Assembly (NCBI RefSeq): GCF_016862895.1 | Contig: NZ_BONV01000013.1 | Location: 124,001 to 188,000 of the forward strand | DNA length: 64,000 bases | Direction: 5' to 3' | DNA from: Planotetraspora kaengkrachanensis | Lineage (GTDB): Bacteria; Actinomycetota; Actinomycetes; Streptosporangiales; Streptosporangiaceae | Part shown: positions 43,030-52,912 of the stretch, piece by piece | How positions within the stretch are numbered: the stretch's first letter is position 1 | Layout of the letters: each line of letters starts with the position of its first letter | Notes under the pieces: model-generated | Databases searched by the model: none | Seen by the model: the letters and a program-made list of their open reading frames with translations, nothing else | Told to the model about the DNA's origin: nothing | Made by a program: the position numbers and the translations under genes

Positions 43030-43995
43030 GTGACTTCCCTCATCGAGACCAATCCCCGTCGCGCGACCATGCCCGCGGCGGCGGGCGCGGCGACGGCGAT
43101 GTTCATGGTGGGCACGCTGGCCGGCGTCTCCGGGCTCATCGCCGGCTACCCCCTCTACGGCGGCCAGGCCCTGCGCTACGCGCTCGCCGCCGTGATCCTG
43201 CTCGCCGTCGCCCGGGCCCGCGGCCCCGTACGGCAGGCCAGGCTGGGGCCGTCCGCCTGGGGACTGCTCTGCGGCCTGTCCCTGACCGGGCTGGTGATCT
43301 TCAACGTGTGCGTGATCGAGGCGACCAGGGCGTCGAGTCCCGCGCTCGCGGGGACCGTCCTCGCGACGGTGCCGCTGGCACTCGCGCTCCTCGGCCCATG
43401 GGTCAGCGGGCCGGGGCCGTCGCGCCCCTCGCCCCGAGTGATGCTCGCGGCCCTGATCGTGGTCGGCGGAGCCCTGCTCGCGACGGGGTTCGGCAGCGGC
43501 AACCTGGCCGGCCTGATGTGGTCGCTGGGCGCGCTCGCCTGCGAGGTGTGCTTCTCGCTCCTGGCTCTGCCGCTGCTGCCCTCGCTGGGCCCTATCCGGG
43601 TGTCGGCCTACTCGACGGCGCTCGCCGTCCCGTTCCTGCTGGTCATCGGGTTCGCCGTGGACGGGCATGCCATGATCAGGACCCCGACGGTCCCCGAGGC
43701 GCTGGGACTGGGCTACCTGTCGCTCATCGTGACGACGGTGGCGTTCTTCCTCTGGTACGACGCGCTCCCCCGGCTCGGCGCCGACCGCGCCGGACTGTTC
43801 GCCGGGATGATCCCGGTCGGCGCGATCAGCACCTCGATGATCCTCGGCCTCGGCCTGCCGTCGGGGGCGGACCTCGCCGGCGCGGCCGTCGTCATCGCCG
43901 GGATCTCGCTCGGACTTCGGACGACCGGTTCGAACGCTCGTCGCGGATCTCGTGCAGCACGATCGCGAGCAGCGAGAACGCCAGCGCGACCATGA
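43030..43995 (+). CDS. EamA/DMT-family transporter
   Basis: A 321-residue drug/metabolite transporter with 10 predicted TM helices in two EamA repeats, for example MFMVGTLAGVSGLIAGYPLYGG and LGLGYLSLIVTTVAFFLWYDALP. The start is GTG 43030, close behind the MocR operator region. The last 20-25 residues (NARRGSRAARSRAARTPARP) lie beyond the final helix and are encoded by DNA that also encodes a small membrane protein on the other strand, so this tail may be run-on sequence. Confidence 0.9.
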   Translation: MTSLIETNPRRATMPAAAGAATAMFMVGTLAGVSGLIAGYPLYGGQALRYALAAVILLAVARARGPVRQARLGPSAWGLLCGLSLTGLVIFNVCVIEATRASSPALAGTVLATVPLALALLGPWVSGPGPSRPSPRVMLAALIVVGGALLATGFGSGNLAGLMWSLGALACEVCFSLLALPLLPSLGPIRVSAYSTALAVPFLLVIGFAVDGHAMIRTPTVPEALGLGYLSLIVTTVAFFLWYDALPRLGADRAGLFAGMIPVGAISTSMILGLGLPSGADLAGAAVVIAGISLGLRTTGSNARRGSRAARSRAARTPARP

Positions 43996-44038
43996 TCCCC
44001 GCGCTGAAGAAGATCATTATCAGGACTGCGGTCCCCAT
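43892..44038 (-). CDS. 48-residue single-TM membrane microprotein
   Basis: MGTAVLIMIFFSAGIMVALA begins a 48-residue ORF: a hydrophobic helix (residues about 4-28), then a charged tail (HEIRDERSNRSSEVRARSRR). ATG 44038 has GAGGAGGAGG directly upstream, one of the best ribosome-binding sites in the window. It overlaps the last 104 bases of the convergent EamA gene. No homologue is recognised; the SD and the helix-plus-tail composition argue that it is real. Confidence 0.6.
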   Translation of the reverse strand: MGTAVLIMIFFSAGIMVALAFSLLAIVLHEIRDERSNRSSEVRARSRR

Positions 44039-44183
44039 GGCCTCCTCCTCGTGGCCCTCTGTACCAATTATCTCGTTTTATGCCTCTATTGACCTATAAA
44101 TTGGATCAAAACCAGGGCGAAGCGGACCCGCGTCGGCAGCGCCGTACGCTGTGGGGAAAACGCGATGACGCAAGGGACCGAGG

Positions 44184-45836
44184 ATGCCCGAGTTCGACTA
44201 CACCGACCTGCTGCCGCTGGGCCCCGACGAGACCGAATACCGCCTGATCACGACCGAGGGGGTGCGCGTCACCGAGGCCGCGGGACGGAGGTTCCTGGAG
44301 GTCGATCCCGAGGCGCTGCGCCTGCTCACCGAGACCGCGGTCCACGACATCTCGCACTATCTCCGCTCGTCCCACCTCGCCCAGCTGCGGAAGATCGTCG
44401 ACGACCCCGAGTCGAGCGGGAACGACCGCTTCGTGGCGCTCGACCTGCTGAAGAACGCGAGCATCTCGGCCGGCGGCGTCCTGCCGATGTGCCAGGACAC
44501 CGGCACGGCGATCGTGATGGGCAAGCGCGGCAGGCACGTCCTCACCGACGGGCAGGACGCCGAGCACATCAGCCGCGGCGTCTACGACGCCTACACCAGG
44601 CTGAACCTGCGTTACTCCCAGATGGCCCCGCTGACCATGTGGGACGAGAAGAACACGGGCGACAACCTGCCCGCCCAGATCGAGCTGTACGCCGAGGACC
44701 CGGCGGGGCATCCGGACGAGTACAAGCTGCTGTTCATGGCCAAGGGCGGCGGCTCGGCCAACAAGTCGTTCCTCTACCAGGAGACCAAGGCCGTCCTGAA
44801 CGAGAAGCGGATGCTCCAGTTCCTCGAGGAGAAGATCCGGTCCCTCGGCACCGCCGCCTGCCCGCCGTACCATCTGGCGATCGTGGTGGGCGGGACCAGC
44901 GCCGAGTTCGCGCTCAAGACCGCCAAGTACGCCTCCGCGCGGTATCTGGACTCCATCCCGACGGAGGGCTCCCCGAGCGGCCACGGCTTCCGCGACCTCG
45001 AGATGGAGAAGAAGGTCTTCGAGCTCACCCAGAAGCTCGGCATCGGCGCCCAGTTCGGCGGCAAGTACTTCTGCCACGACGTCCGGGTGATCCGGCTGCC
45101 CAGGCACGGCGCGTCCTGCCCCGTCGCGATCGCGGTCAGCTGCAGCGCCGACCGGCAGGCCCTCGCCAAGATCACTCCTGAGGGCGTCTTCCTCGAGCAG
45201 TTGGAGACCGACCCGGCGCGGTTCCTCCCCGACACGACCGACGAGCACCTGTCCGACGACGTGGTGCGGGTCGACCTCAACCGGCCGATGTCCGAGATCC
45301 TCGCCGAGCTCACGAAGTATCCGGTGAAGACGCGGCTGTCCCTGACCGGTCCGCTCGTCGTGGCGCGCGACATCGCCCACGCGAAGATCGCCGAACTGCT
45401 CGACCAGGGCGGCGAGATGCCGCAGTACCTCAAGGACCACGCCGTCTACTACGCGGGACCGGCCAAGACGCCCGAGGGATACGCCTCCGGGTCGTTCGGG
45501 CCGACCACGGCCGGGCGCATGGACTCCTACGTCGAGCGGTTCCAGGCCGCGGGCGGGTCCATGGTGATGCTGGCCAAGGGCAACAGGTCCAAGCAGGTCA
45601 CCGACGCGTGCCGGACGCACGGCGGCTTCTACCTCGGCTCGATCGGCGGCCCCGCGGCCCGGCTGGCGCAGGACTGCATCACGAAGGTGGAGGTCCTGGA
45701 ATACCCGGAGCTCGGCATGGAGGCGGTCTGGAAGATCGAAGTGGTCGACTTCCCCGCGTTCGTCGTCGTAGACGACAAGGGTGGCGACTTCTTCGCCGAC
45801 ACCACCGGTCCCGTCCTTACCATCGGCCGGCGCTGA
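44184..45836 (+). CDS. fumA: Class I (iron-sulfur) fumarate hydratase
   Basis: A 550-residue FumA/FumB-type enzyme with fused alpha and beta domains, converting fumarate and malate through a [4Fe-4S] cluster. Candidate cluster cysteines lie in [27 protein letters not shown] and [10 protein letters not shown]. The beta-domain motif is [32 protein letters not shown] 44184 starts [13 protein letters not shown]. It is followed by two PknB-like kinase genes and then a class II fumarase, giving oxygen-sensitive and oxygen-stable isoenzymes in one neighbourhood. Confidence 0.96.
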   Translation: MPEFDYTDLLPLGPDETEYRLITTEGVRVTEAAGRRFLEVDPEALRLLTETAVHDISHYLRSSHLAQLRKIVDDPESSGNDRFVALDLLKNASISAGGVLPMCQDTGTAIVMGKRGRHVLTDGQDAEHISRGVYDAYTRLNLRYSQMAPLTMWDEKNTGDNLPAQIELYAEDPAGHPDEYKLLFMAKGGGSANKSFLYQETKAVLNEKRMLQFLEEKIRSLGTAACPPYHLAIVVGGTSAEFALKTAKYASARYLDSIPTEGSPSGHGFRDLEMEKKVFELTQKLGIGAQFGGKYFCHDVRVIRLPRHGASCPVAIAVSCSADRQALAKITPEGVFLEQLETDPARFLPDTTDEHLSDDVVRVDLNRPMSEILAELTKYPVKTRLSLTGPLVVARDIAHAKIAELLDQGGEMPQYLKDHAVYYAGPAKTPEGYASGSFGPTTAGRMDSYVERFQAAGGSMVMLAKGNRSKQVTDACRTHGGFYLGSIGGPAARLAQDCITKVEVLEYPELGMEAVWKIEVVDFPAFVVVDDKGGDFFADTTGPVLTIGRR

Positions 45837-45934
45837 CCTGCGATCGGCAAGTCAGAACATTTGACAGAAGATCTCAACAATTTCCCGGCATGGTCTCTAC
45901 AGGTCATGTGGCACGAATCGGTAAGCTGCCACCC

Positions 45935-47113
45935 ATGCGTGCGCCGTCCGGATACCAGTTAGCCGCGCGCTACCGGCTCGTGGAGCCGGTCGGCCGCGGC
46001 GGCATGGGCACGGTTTGGCGTGCGCGCGACGAGCTTCTCGACCGCGACGTGGCTGTCAAGGAAGTCCGGCTGCCCATGGTCCTCGACGAGGACCTGCGCG
46101 CCGAGTTGTGCGCGCGCACCGAACGTGAGGGCCGGGCCACCGCCAAGGTGGCCCATCCCTCCGTCATCACGGTGTTCGACGTCGTCACCGAGGACGAGCG
46201 CCCGTGGATCGTCATGGAGCTGCTCAAGGCCCAGTCCCTCGAGGAGATCATCAAGCAGGAGGGCCCGCTCGACCCGCGCCGGGTGGCGGAGATCGGCAGG
46301 CAGGTGCTAGGCGCGCTGCGCGCCGTCCACGCCAAGGGCATCCTCCACCGTGACGTGAAGCCCAGCAACGTGCTCGTGACCGAGGACCGGGCCGTGCTGA
46401 CCGACTTCGGGCTGGCCGCGCTTGAGGGTGACGTCTCCCTCACGCAGGCGGGCATCGTGCTCGGCTCGGCCGGTTACATCGCGCCCGAGCGGGTCCTGGG
46501 CGACAAGGCCAGCCCCGCGGCCGACCTGTGGTCGCTCGGGGCGACGCTCTACACCGCGGTCGAGGGTCGCGGCCTGCACGGCCGCCGTTCGGCCGCCGCC
46601 GCCCTCGCGGCCCTCACCAGCGGTGCGCCGATCCCCATGGAGCGGGCGGGACCGCTCGCTCCGGTCCTTCGCGGACTGCTCCAGATCGACCCGGCCGCCC
46701 GGCTCGACGCCGTACGCGCCGCGGTGCTGCTCGCCAGGATCGCCGCCGGCGGGAGAGGCGACGAGCTGAACCTGCCGCAGCAGCACCGGCCGGTCCGCCC
46801 CGCGGGCCCGGCTCCGGCTCCGGCCGCGCTTCCCGGCGCCTCGCGCAAGCCCCAGCACCGGGGACAGCACCGGGCCGAGCCCCGGCCCGCGCCGCGCGTG
46901 GCCCCGCGGAGCTACCCGCGGGACCCGCAGGACTCGGGTCCGCACCAGACCAGGAGCCACCCGCAGAGTCCGCGCCGCCCGTCCGAGGGAGTCCACCGCA
47001 AGCCCAGCGGGCCCGCCAGGCACCATGGCGTCGGCGTTCCGGTGATCCAGCGGCTGGTCCAGGTCATCGTCATGGTGCTGCCGCGCCGCTACCGGCCGAA
47101 GAAACTCAAGTGA
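45935..47113 (+). CDS. PknB-like Ser/Thr protein kinase without TM helix
   Basis: A 392-residue Hanks-type kinase. The P-loop is GRGGMGTVW (20-28), with K42 (VAVKEV), the catalytic loop HRDVKPSN (D140), the DFG (D157) and APE in YIAPERVLG. The kinase domain spans about 10-275. The tail is basic and Pro-rich and ends in a short hydrophobic stretch (VIQRLVQVIVMVLP) too short for a clear TM helix. ATG 45935 lies 7 bases after TAAGCT (leaderless). It sits 98 bases after the fumarase gene and 42 bases before another kinase. Confidence 0.92.
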   Translation: MRAPSGYQLAARYRLVEPVGRGGMGTVWRARDELLDRDVAVKEVRLPMVLDEDLRAELCARTEREGRATAKVAHPSVITVFDVVTEDERPWIVMELLKAQSLEEIIKQEGPLDPRRVAEIGRQVLGALRAVHAKGILHRDVKPSNVLVTEDRAVLTDFGLAALEGDVSLTQAGIVLGSAGYIAPERVLGDKASPAADLWSLGATLYTAVEGRGLHGRRSAAAALAALTSGAPIPMERAGPLAPVLRGLLQIDPAARLDAVRAAVLLARIAAGGRGDELNLPQQHRPVRPAGPAPAPAALPGASRKPQHRGQHRAEPRPAPRVAPRSYPRDPQDSGPHQTRSHPQSPRRPSEGVHRKPSGPARHHGVGVPVIQRLVQVIVMVLPRRYRPKKLK

Positions 47114-47155
47114 CCGGAAAGCGCCGCTCAACCGAGAATCGCTATCTTTCTTAAT

Positions 47156-48745
47156 ATGCCGGAACAGCAACAGCGGCTGATCGCCGGTCGGTACGAGCTG
47201 ATCACGCCGATCGGCCGGGGCACGATGGGCACCGTCTGGCGCGCCTACGACCACTCGCTCGCACGGATCGTGGCGGTCAAGCAGATCCGCCAGGACTCGA
47301 CGCTCAACCGCACCCAGCGCGAGGAGCTGCGGGAACGCATGATCCGCGAGGGCCGCATCGCGGCCCGGGTGCGCCACCCGTCCGTCGCCACGATCCACGA
47401 CGCCATCGAGGTGGACGGCAGTCCCTGGATCGTCATGGAGCTGATCGAGGGGCGCTCGCTCGAGCAGGTGATCGACGAGGAGGGCCCGCTGCCGCCCCGG
47501 CTCGTCGCCCAGATCGGCTACGACCTGCTGGGCGCGTTGCGGGCCGCGCACGCCCAGAACATCCTCCACCGCGACGTGAAGCCCGGCAACGTGTTGCTGA
47601 CCGACGCGGGCCGGGTCGTCCTGACCGACTTCGGCATCGCCAAGGCGCCGGGCGACAGCCCGCTGACCCGGACCGGCATGGTCATCGGGTCACCGGGATA
47701 CACCGCGCCGGAGAGGGCCAGAGGCGACTACACCGGCCCCGAGTCGGACATGTGGTCACTCGGCGCGACGTTGTACTTCGCCGTCGAGGGACGGCCCGCC
47801 TACGAACGGGGGACGGTCCAGGAGACGCTCGCGGCGCTCATGACGGAGACCGCCGATCCGCCCACGCAGGCCGGCCCGCTGCGTTCCGTGCTCGACGGGC
47901 TACTCGACAAGGACCACACCACGCGGCTGACGCCCGACAGGGCGGCCTCGATGTTACGGGCGGTGGCCGAGACCCCTTCGGGCCGGGCCCAGCCCTCTGC
48001 GGCGCCCTCAGGGGCTCCCCGCACGGCTCCGCCCTCCCCGTCGCCCTCCGCCCAGCGTCCCGCGCCGCGGCGCGCGGACGACGAGGGGACGATGGTGATC
48101 AAGCGGCCTCCGATCGGTGCTCCCGGATCCAGGCCCGCCTCTCCGCCGCCGGCGGCTCCGTCGGCTCCGTCGTCCGCCTCCCCGGCCTCACCGCCGCCCG
48201 CTCCACCGGCGTCCTCCCCGCCGCCGGGACCCGCGCCCGCCCGAGGCGGCTCGGCGGGTCCGCCCGAACACGAGACGACGGTCCCAGGAAGGGTGCCCGG
48301 CCGTCCCCTGCCGCGGGAGGACTCGGGCCTCCCCCAGGGCCGGCCCGCCGCCCGGCCTCCGGAGCCGCGCCACGCCCCTCCGCCGGCCGCACGGCGACCC
48401 CCCGTGCCCGGCCCGGCCGCGGGCCCCATGCCGGGTGCCGGAGCACCCGGATCCGCCGTGCCGGGCCCCGTCAGGTCCGGGCCCGCCGTACCCGGACCGG
48501 GTGGGGGCCCCGTCGCGCCGAGGCCGCCGCAGGTCCCCGGCCCGCCGCCCGTACCCGTGCCGCCGGCCTCGCCGGATGACCGCGGGCTCGGCACCGACCT
48601 GTTCGCGATGAGAGGCGAGCCCACCGAACCGCGGACGGACGGCAGGACACGCGTCCTCACGGTGCTCGCGATCGCGCTCGTCGCCTTCATCGTGCTCGCC
48701 GCCGTGGCGGTGGCGGCCTTCGCCGCCGGTCCCGGCGGCACTTGA
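47156..48745 (+). CDS. PknB-like Ser/Thr protein kinase with C-terminal TM helix
   Basis: A 529-residue kinase. The P-loop is GRGTMGTVW, with K42 (VAVKQI), HRDVKPGN (D140), DFG (D158) and [10 protein letters not shown]. The domain spans about 12-270. A Pro/Ala/Gly-rich linker of about 220 residues leads to one TM helix ([22 protein letters not shown]) almost at the C-terminus, so there is no external sensor domain. ATG 47156 lies 7 bases after TATCTT (leaderless). It is closely related to the kinase upstream, suggesting duplication, and ends 13 bases before fumC. Confidence 0.93.
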   Translation: MPEQQQRLIAGRYELITPIGRGTMGTVWRAYDHSLARIVAVKQIRQDSTLNRTQREELRERMIREGRIAARVRHPSVATIHDAIEVDGSPWIVMELIEGRSLEQVIDEEGPLPPRLVAQIGYDLLGALRAAHAQNILHRDVKPGNVLLTDAGRVVLTDFGIAKAPGDSPLTRTGMVIGSPGYTAPERARGDYTGPESDMWSLGATLYFAVEGRPAYERGTVQETLAALMTETADPPTQAGPLRSVLDGLLDKDHTTRLTPDRAASMLRAVAETPSGRAQPSAAPSGAPRTAPPSPSPSAQRPAPRRADDEGTMVIKRPPIGAPGSRPASPPPAAPSAPSSASPASPPPAPPASSPPPGPAPARGGSAGPPEHETTVPGRVPGRPLPREDSGLPQGRPAARPPEPRHAPPPAARRPPVPGPAAGPMPGAGAPGSAVPGPVRSGPAVPGPGGGPVAPRPPQVPGPPPVPVPPASPDDRGLGTDLFAMRGEPTEPRTDGRTRVLTVLAIALVAFIVLAAVAVAAFAAGPGGT

Positions 48746-48758
48746 TAGGACTGGACGC

Positions 48759-50150
48759 ATGGACGATTTCCGGATCGAGCACGACTCCATGGGCGAGGTG
48801 CGGGTCCCCTCCCACGCGAAATGGCGGGCGCAGACCCAGCGGGCCGTGGAGAACTTCCCCATCTCGGGCCGCGGGCTCGAGCCCGCGCACATCTCCGCAC
48901 TCGGACGGATCAAGGCGGCCTGCGCCGCGGTCAACGCCGAGTACGGAGTCATCGACAAGGACCTGGCCGCGGCCATCAAGGACGCCGCGGACGAGGTCGC
49001 AGCGGGACGCTGGAACGACCAGTTCCCCGTCGACGTCTTCCAGACGGGCTCGGGCACCTCCTCCAACATGAACGCCAACGAGGTCGTCGCCACGCTCGCC
49101 GAGGAGCGGCTGGGACGGCCCGTCCATCCGAACGACCACGTCAACGCGGCCCAGTCGTCCAACGACGTGTTCCCCTCCTCGATCCACGTGGCCGCCACCA
49201 CGGCGGTCGCACACGACCTGACCCCCGCGCTCGAGCACCTCGCCTCGGCGCTGGAGCAGAAGGAGTCGGAGTTCGCCGATGTGGTCAAGTCGGGCCGCAC
49301 GCACCTCATGGACGCGACGCCCGTCACGCTGGGCCAGGAGTTCGGCGGCTACGCCACCCAGATCGAGCTGGGGATCGAGCGGTTGCAGGGCGTGATCCCG
49401 CGCCTCGCCGAACTCCCCCTCGGCGGCACGGCGGTCGGCACCGGCATCAACGTCCCCGCCCCGGACTGGGCGGCCACCGTCATCGCGGAGCTGAGCCGCA
49501 TCACCGGCCTGCCGTTCACCGAGGCCAGGAACCACTTCGAGGCGCAGGGCGCCCGTGACGGGCTGGTGGAGCTCTCGGGCGTGCTGCGGGTGATCGCGGT
49601 CTCCCTCAACAAGATCGCCAACGATCTCCGGTGGATGGGCTCCGGCCCGCGCGCCGGCCTGGGCGAGATCAACCTCCCCGACCTCCAGCCCGGTTCCTCG
49701 ATCATGCCGGGCAAGGTGAACCCGGTCATCCCCGAGGCGGTCACGATGGTGGCCGCGCAGGTCGTCGGCAACGACGCGACCATCGCGATGGCGGGCGCCT
49801 CCGGGGCGTTCGAGCTCAACGTGATGCTCCCGGTCATGGCGCGCAACGTGCTGGAGTCCATCCGGCTGCTGGCGAACGTCTCGCGCCTCCTGGCCGACAG
49901 ATGCGTCAACGGGATCACCGCCAACGCCGACCGGCTCAGGGAGTACGCCGAGTCGTCCCCGTCCATCGTCACCCCCTTGAACCGGTACCTCGGCTACGAG
50001 GAGGCCGCGAAGATCGCCAAGCAGGCGCTCGCGGAGCGCAAGACGATCAGGCAGGTCGTCGTCGAGCGCGGCCACGTCGCCGACGGCACGGTGACGGAGG
50101 CGCAACTCGACGAGATCCTCGACGTGCTCTCCATGACCCGGCCCACATAG
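48759..50150 (+). CDS. fumC: Class II fumarate hydratase
   Basis: A 463-residue FumC of the aspartase/fumarase superfamily, interconverting fumarate and L-malate without a metal cluster. The signature is [49 protein letters not shown] and the Ser-containing signature loop are intact. ATG 48759 begins [14 protein letters not shown]. It lies at the end of the fumA-kinase-kinase-fumC series. Confidence 0.97.
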   Translation: MDDFRIEHDSMGEVRVPSHAKWRAQTQRAVENFPISGRGLEPAHISALGRIKAACAAVNAEYGVIDKDLAAAIKDAADEVAAGRWNDQFPVDVFQTGSGTSSNMNANEVVATLAEERLGRPVHPNDHVNAAQSSNDVFPSSIHVAATTAVAHDLTPALEHLASALEQKESEFADVVKSGRTHLMDATPVTLGQEFGGYATQIELGIERLQGVIPRLAELPLGGTAVGTGINVPAPDWAATVIAELSRITGLPFTEARNHFEAQGARDGLVELSGVLRVIAVSLNKIANDLRWMGSGPRAGLGEINLPDLQPGSSIMPGKVNPVIPEAVTMVAAQVVGNDATIAMAGASGAFELNVMLPVMARNVLESIRLLANVSRLLADRCVNGITANADRLREYAESSPSIVTPLNRYLGYEEAAKIAKQALAERKTIRQVVVERGHVADGTVTEAQLDEILDVLSMTRPT

Positions 50151-50217
50151 GGAGGCGACGATCTATGTCTGCCGACCCCATGGGCCGGACCGGCCGCGAT
50201 TCCTAGGGTGAGTCGTC

Positions 50218-50979
50218 ATGAGCCTTGATGGGCGTACCGCTCTGGTGACGGGTGCGGGCAGCGGCATCGGCCGGGCCTGCGCCCGCCGGCTGGCCGGCGA
50301 CGGCGCGCACGTGATCGTCGCGGACGTGAACCGCGACGCCGCGAAACAGGTCGCGGCGGAGGTGGGCGGCGTCCCCTTCGTCGCCGACCTGTCCGATCCG
50401 GCCTTCCTCACCACCTGGGAGGACCAGCTCGGCGGAGAGGTCTCCGCCGACATCGTCGTCAACAACGCGGGTTTCCAGCACGTCGCGCCAATCGAGGAGT
50501 TCCCTCCCGAGATCTTCTCGAAGATCCTCCAGGTGATGGTCGAGGCGCCCTTCCTGCTGGCCAGGGCCATACTGCCCGGCATGTACCAGCGGGGCTGGGG
50601 ACGGATCGTCAACATCTCCTCCGTCCACGGCCTGCGGGCCTCGCCGTACAAGTCGGCCTACGTGACGGCCAAGCACGCGCTGGAGGGCCTCTCGAAGGTG
50701 ATCGCGCTCGAGGGGGCGGCCCACGGCGTCACGTCCAACTGCATCAACCCCGCCTACGTCCGCACGCCGCTCGTGGAGAACCAGATCGCCGACCAGGCGC
50801 GGACCCACGGCATCAGCGAGGACGAGGTCGTGGAGCAGGTCATGCTCGCCCCCGCGGCGATCAAGCGGCTGATCGAGCCGGACGAGGTCGCCGAGATGGC
50901 GGCCTACCTCTGCGGCCCGCAGGGGTCGTTCGTCACCGGGGTGTCGATCCCGCTCGACGGAGGATGGAGCGCGCGCTGA
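50218..50979 (+). CDS. 3-hydroxybutyrate dehydrogenase (SDR)
   Basis: A 253-residue short-chain dehydrogenase oxidising D-3-hydroxybutyrate to acetoacetate with NAD+. Cofactor loop is TGAGSGIGRACA. The active-site Ser is in NISSVHGLRASPYKSAYVTAKHALEG with YVTAK giving Tyr/Lys. The PLVENQIADQARTHGISEDEVVEQVML segment is typical of 3-HBDH. The ATG at 50218 has no SD and lies 8 bases after TAGGGT (leaderless). One base separates it from the regulator gene that follows. Confidence 0.93.
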   Translation: MSLDGRTALVTGAGSGIGRACARRLAGDGAHVIVADVNRDAAKQVAAEVGGVPFVADLSDPAFLTTWEDQLGGEVSADIVVNNAGFQHVAPIEEFPPEIFSKILQVMVEAPFLLARAILPGMYQRGWGRIVNISSVHGLRASPYKSAYVTAKHALEGLSKVIALEGAAHGVTSNCINPAYVRTPLVENQIADQARTHGISEDEVVEQVMLAPAAIKRLIEPDEVAEMAAYLCGPQGSFVTGVSIPLDGGWSAR

Positions 50980-50980
50980 C

Positions 50981-52834
50981 GTGAACGTCTACCTCGAACT
51001 CCTGGTCAGGGAGGCTTCGGCCGTGGAGTTCGAGGGGCCGGTCCTGCAGGCGCGCGCGGCCGGCGCGGACCCCGCGACGATCGACGAACTCGAACAGGCC
51101 AAGTTCGCCGCGCTTAAGGTCCGTGCGATGTTGCGCAGGAGGGCCAAGCGGGAGGCCGAGCTTTCCGCGCTGTTCGACACGGCGAGCGACCTCGCCGGGC
51201 TGACCGACCTCGACGCCGTGCTCGAGGCGATCGTCCACCGTGCCCGGCTCCTGCTCGGCACCGACATCGCGTACATGACGCTGAACGACCCCGAACGCGG
51301 CGACACGTACATGCGGGTCACGGACGGGTCCATCTCCGCGCACTTCCGGCGGGTACGGCTGGGCATGGGCGCGGGCCTCGGCGGCCTGGTCGCGCAGACG
51401 GGCATGCCGTACAACACGGCGGACTACTTCGACGACCCCCGGTTCCGGCACACGAACACGATCGACGAGGCGGTGCAGGAGGAGGGCCTGGTGGCCATCC
51501 TCGGCGTTCCGCTCCGCATCGGCGCCCAGGTGATCGGCGTGCTGTTCGCCGCCAACCGCAGCGCCCGGCCGTTCCTGCAGGAAGAGGTGGCGCTGCTGGT
51601 CTCGCTGGCCGCGCACGCCGCCGTCGCGATCGACAACGCCCGGCTGCTGCAGGAGACCAGGGCCGCCCTGGCGGAGCTGAGCCAGGCGAACGGTCTCATC
51701 CGCGCGCACAGCGAGGCCATCGAGCGGGCGGCGGACGCCCACGACCGGATGACCGGCCTCGTCCTGCGCGGAGGGGGCGTGGAGGACGTGGCGGCCGTCG
51801 TGACCGAGGTGCTCGGCGGCAGCCTGACCGTCCTCGACGACGAGGGCCGTCCGCTCGTCGGGCAGGCCGGCGACCTGGACGCGGGGGTCTTCGACGCCGC
51901 CCAGTCGTCGCGCGCGCTCGGCCGCACGGTCAAGAGAGGCGACGCGTTCGTGGCCTCGGTCGACGTCGGCGCGGCGCCGTTGTGCACGCTGGTGTTGCGG
52001 ACCGACAACCCGGTCTCCGACGCCGACCAGCGCATCCTTGAGCGGGCCGCCCTGGTGACCGCGCTGTTGCTGCTGTTCAGGCGCAGCGTGTCCGAGGCCG
52101 AGGGCAGGGTGCGCGGCGAACTGCTCGACGACCTCATCTCCCGGCCCGACCTCGGCGGTCTGCGCGACCGCGCGCGCAGGCTCGGCGTCGACCTCGACGC
52201 GCCGCACGTGCTGATCGTCGCCCGGCACGACGGGCAGCGGGAGCGGGCCGCGTTCTGGGCGTCGTCGCAGGCGTCCATCGCGCACGGCCTGGCCGCCGCA
52301 CGCGGCGACGAGGTCGTCCTGCTGCTCCCCGGCGACAAGCCGGGTCTCATGGCGCGCCGTGCCGCGGCCGACCTGAGCGCCTCGCTGGGACGTCCGGCGA
52401 CGGCCGGAGCGGCGTCGGGCAGCACCGCGTCGGTCGCGGACGCGTACCGCGAGGCCCAGCGCTGCGCCGACGCGCTGATCTCACTCGGGCGCGCGGGCGA
52501 CGGAGCGAGCGCGGAGGAGCTCGGCTTCGTCGGCCTGCTGATCGGCGAGGGCCGTGACGTCGCCGGCTTCCTCACCTCGGCCCTCGGCCCGGTCCTCGAC
52601 TACGACACGCGGCGCGGGACCGCCCTCACCAAGACGTTGACGGCCTACTTCGGGGTCGGCGGCTCGTTGTCCCGCACGGCGGACGCGCTGCACATCCACG
52701 TCAACACGGTGACCCAGCGGCTCGACCGGGTCGGACAGCTCCTCGGCGCCGACTGGCAGGAGCCCGAGCGGGCACTGGAGATCCAGCTCGCCCTGAGGCT
52801 GCACCGCCTGCGCACCCACATGTCCGACGCCTGA
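50981..52834 (+). CDS. GAF-PucR transcriptional regulator
   Basis: A 617-residue regulator. A helical N-terminus leads to a GAF domain (about 70-225; LLLGTDIAYMTLND, LGMGAGLGGLVAQTG, VGL-like FAANRSARPF) and a central GGDEF-like/PucR region (about 370-520). The C-terminal PucR HTH is about 545-605 (YFGVGGSLSRTADALHIHVNTVTQRLDRVGQLLG). GTG 50981 follows the dehydrogenase stop directly, so they are co-transcribed. It probably activates the downstream transporter/hydrolase genes in response to a small organic acid (inference). Confidence 0.9.
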   Translation: MNVYLELLVREASAVEFEGPVLQARAAGADPATIDELEQAKFAALKVRAMLRRRAKREAELSALFDTASDLAGLTDLDAVLEAIVHRARLLLGTDIAYMTLNDPERGDTYMRVTDGSISAHFRRVRLGMGAGLGGLVAQTGMPYNTADYFDDPRFRHTNTIDEAVQEEGLVAILGVPLRIGAQVIGVLFAANRSARPFLQEEVALLVSLAAHAAVAIDNARLLQETRAALAELSQANGLIRAHSEAIERAADAHDRMTGLVLRGGGVEDVAAVVTEVLGGSLTVLDDEGRPLVGQAGDLDAGVFDAAQSSRALGRTVKRGDAFVASVDVGAAPLCTLVLRTDNPVSDADQRILERAALVTALLLLFRRSVSEAEGRVRGELLDDLISRPDLGGLRDRARRLGVDLDAPHVLIVARHDGQRERAAFWASSQASIAHGLAAARGDEVVLLLPGDKPGLMARRAAADLSASLGRPATAGAASGSTASVADAYREAQRCADALISLGRAGDGASAEELGFVGLLIGEGRDVAGFLTSALGPVLDYDTRRGTALTKTLTAYFGVGGSLSRTADALHIHVNTVTQRLDRVGQLLGADWQEPERALEIQLALRLHRLRTHMSDA

Positions 52835-52857
52835 GGTGTGTGTGGGAGCCCCATAGG

Positions 52858-52873
52858 AGTGACCCGGGTCACT
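52858..52873. promoter_or_regulatory. Perfect 16-base palindrome upstream of the MHS transporter
   Basis: AGTGACCCGGGTCACT is fully self-complementary. It is 40 bases upstream of the transporter ATG. Outer arms AGTGA/TCACT are one base per half from the CRP consensus. It could equally be the site of the adjacent GAF-PucR regulator. Confidence 0.6.
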
Positions 52874-52912
52874 GCGTACGTTGGCCGGAACCCCCCATGC
52901 GAGGAGTTCGAC

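Noticed and set aside
45861-45900. TTGACA (45861-45866) as -35 of a kinase promoter
   Set aside because: No -10 hexamer lies 16-19 bases downstream; the TAAGCT at 45922-45927 is too far away to pair with it.
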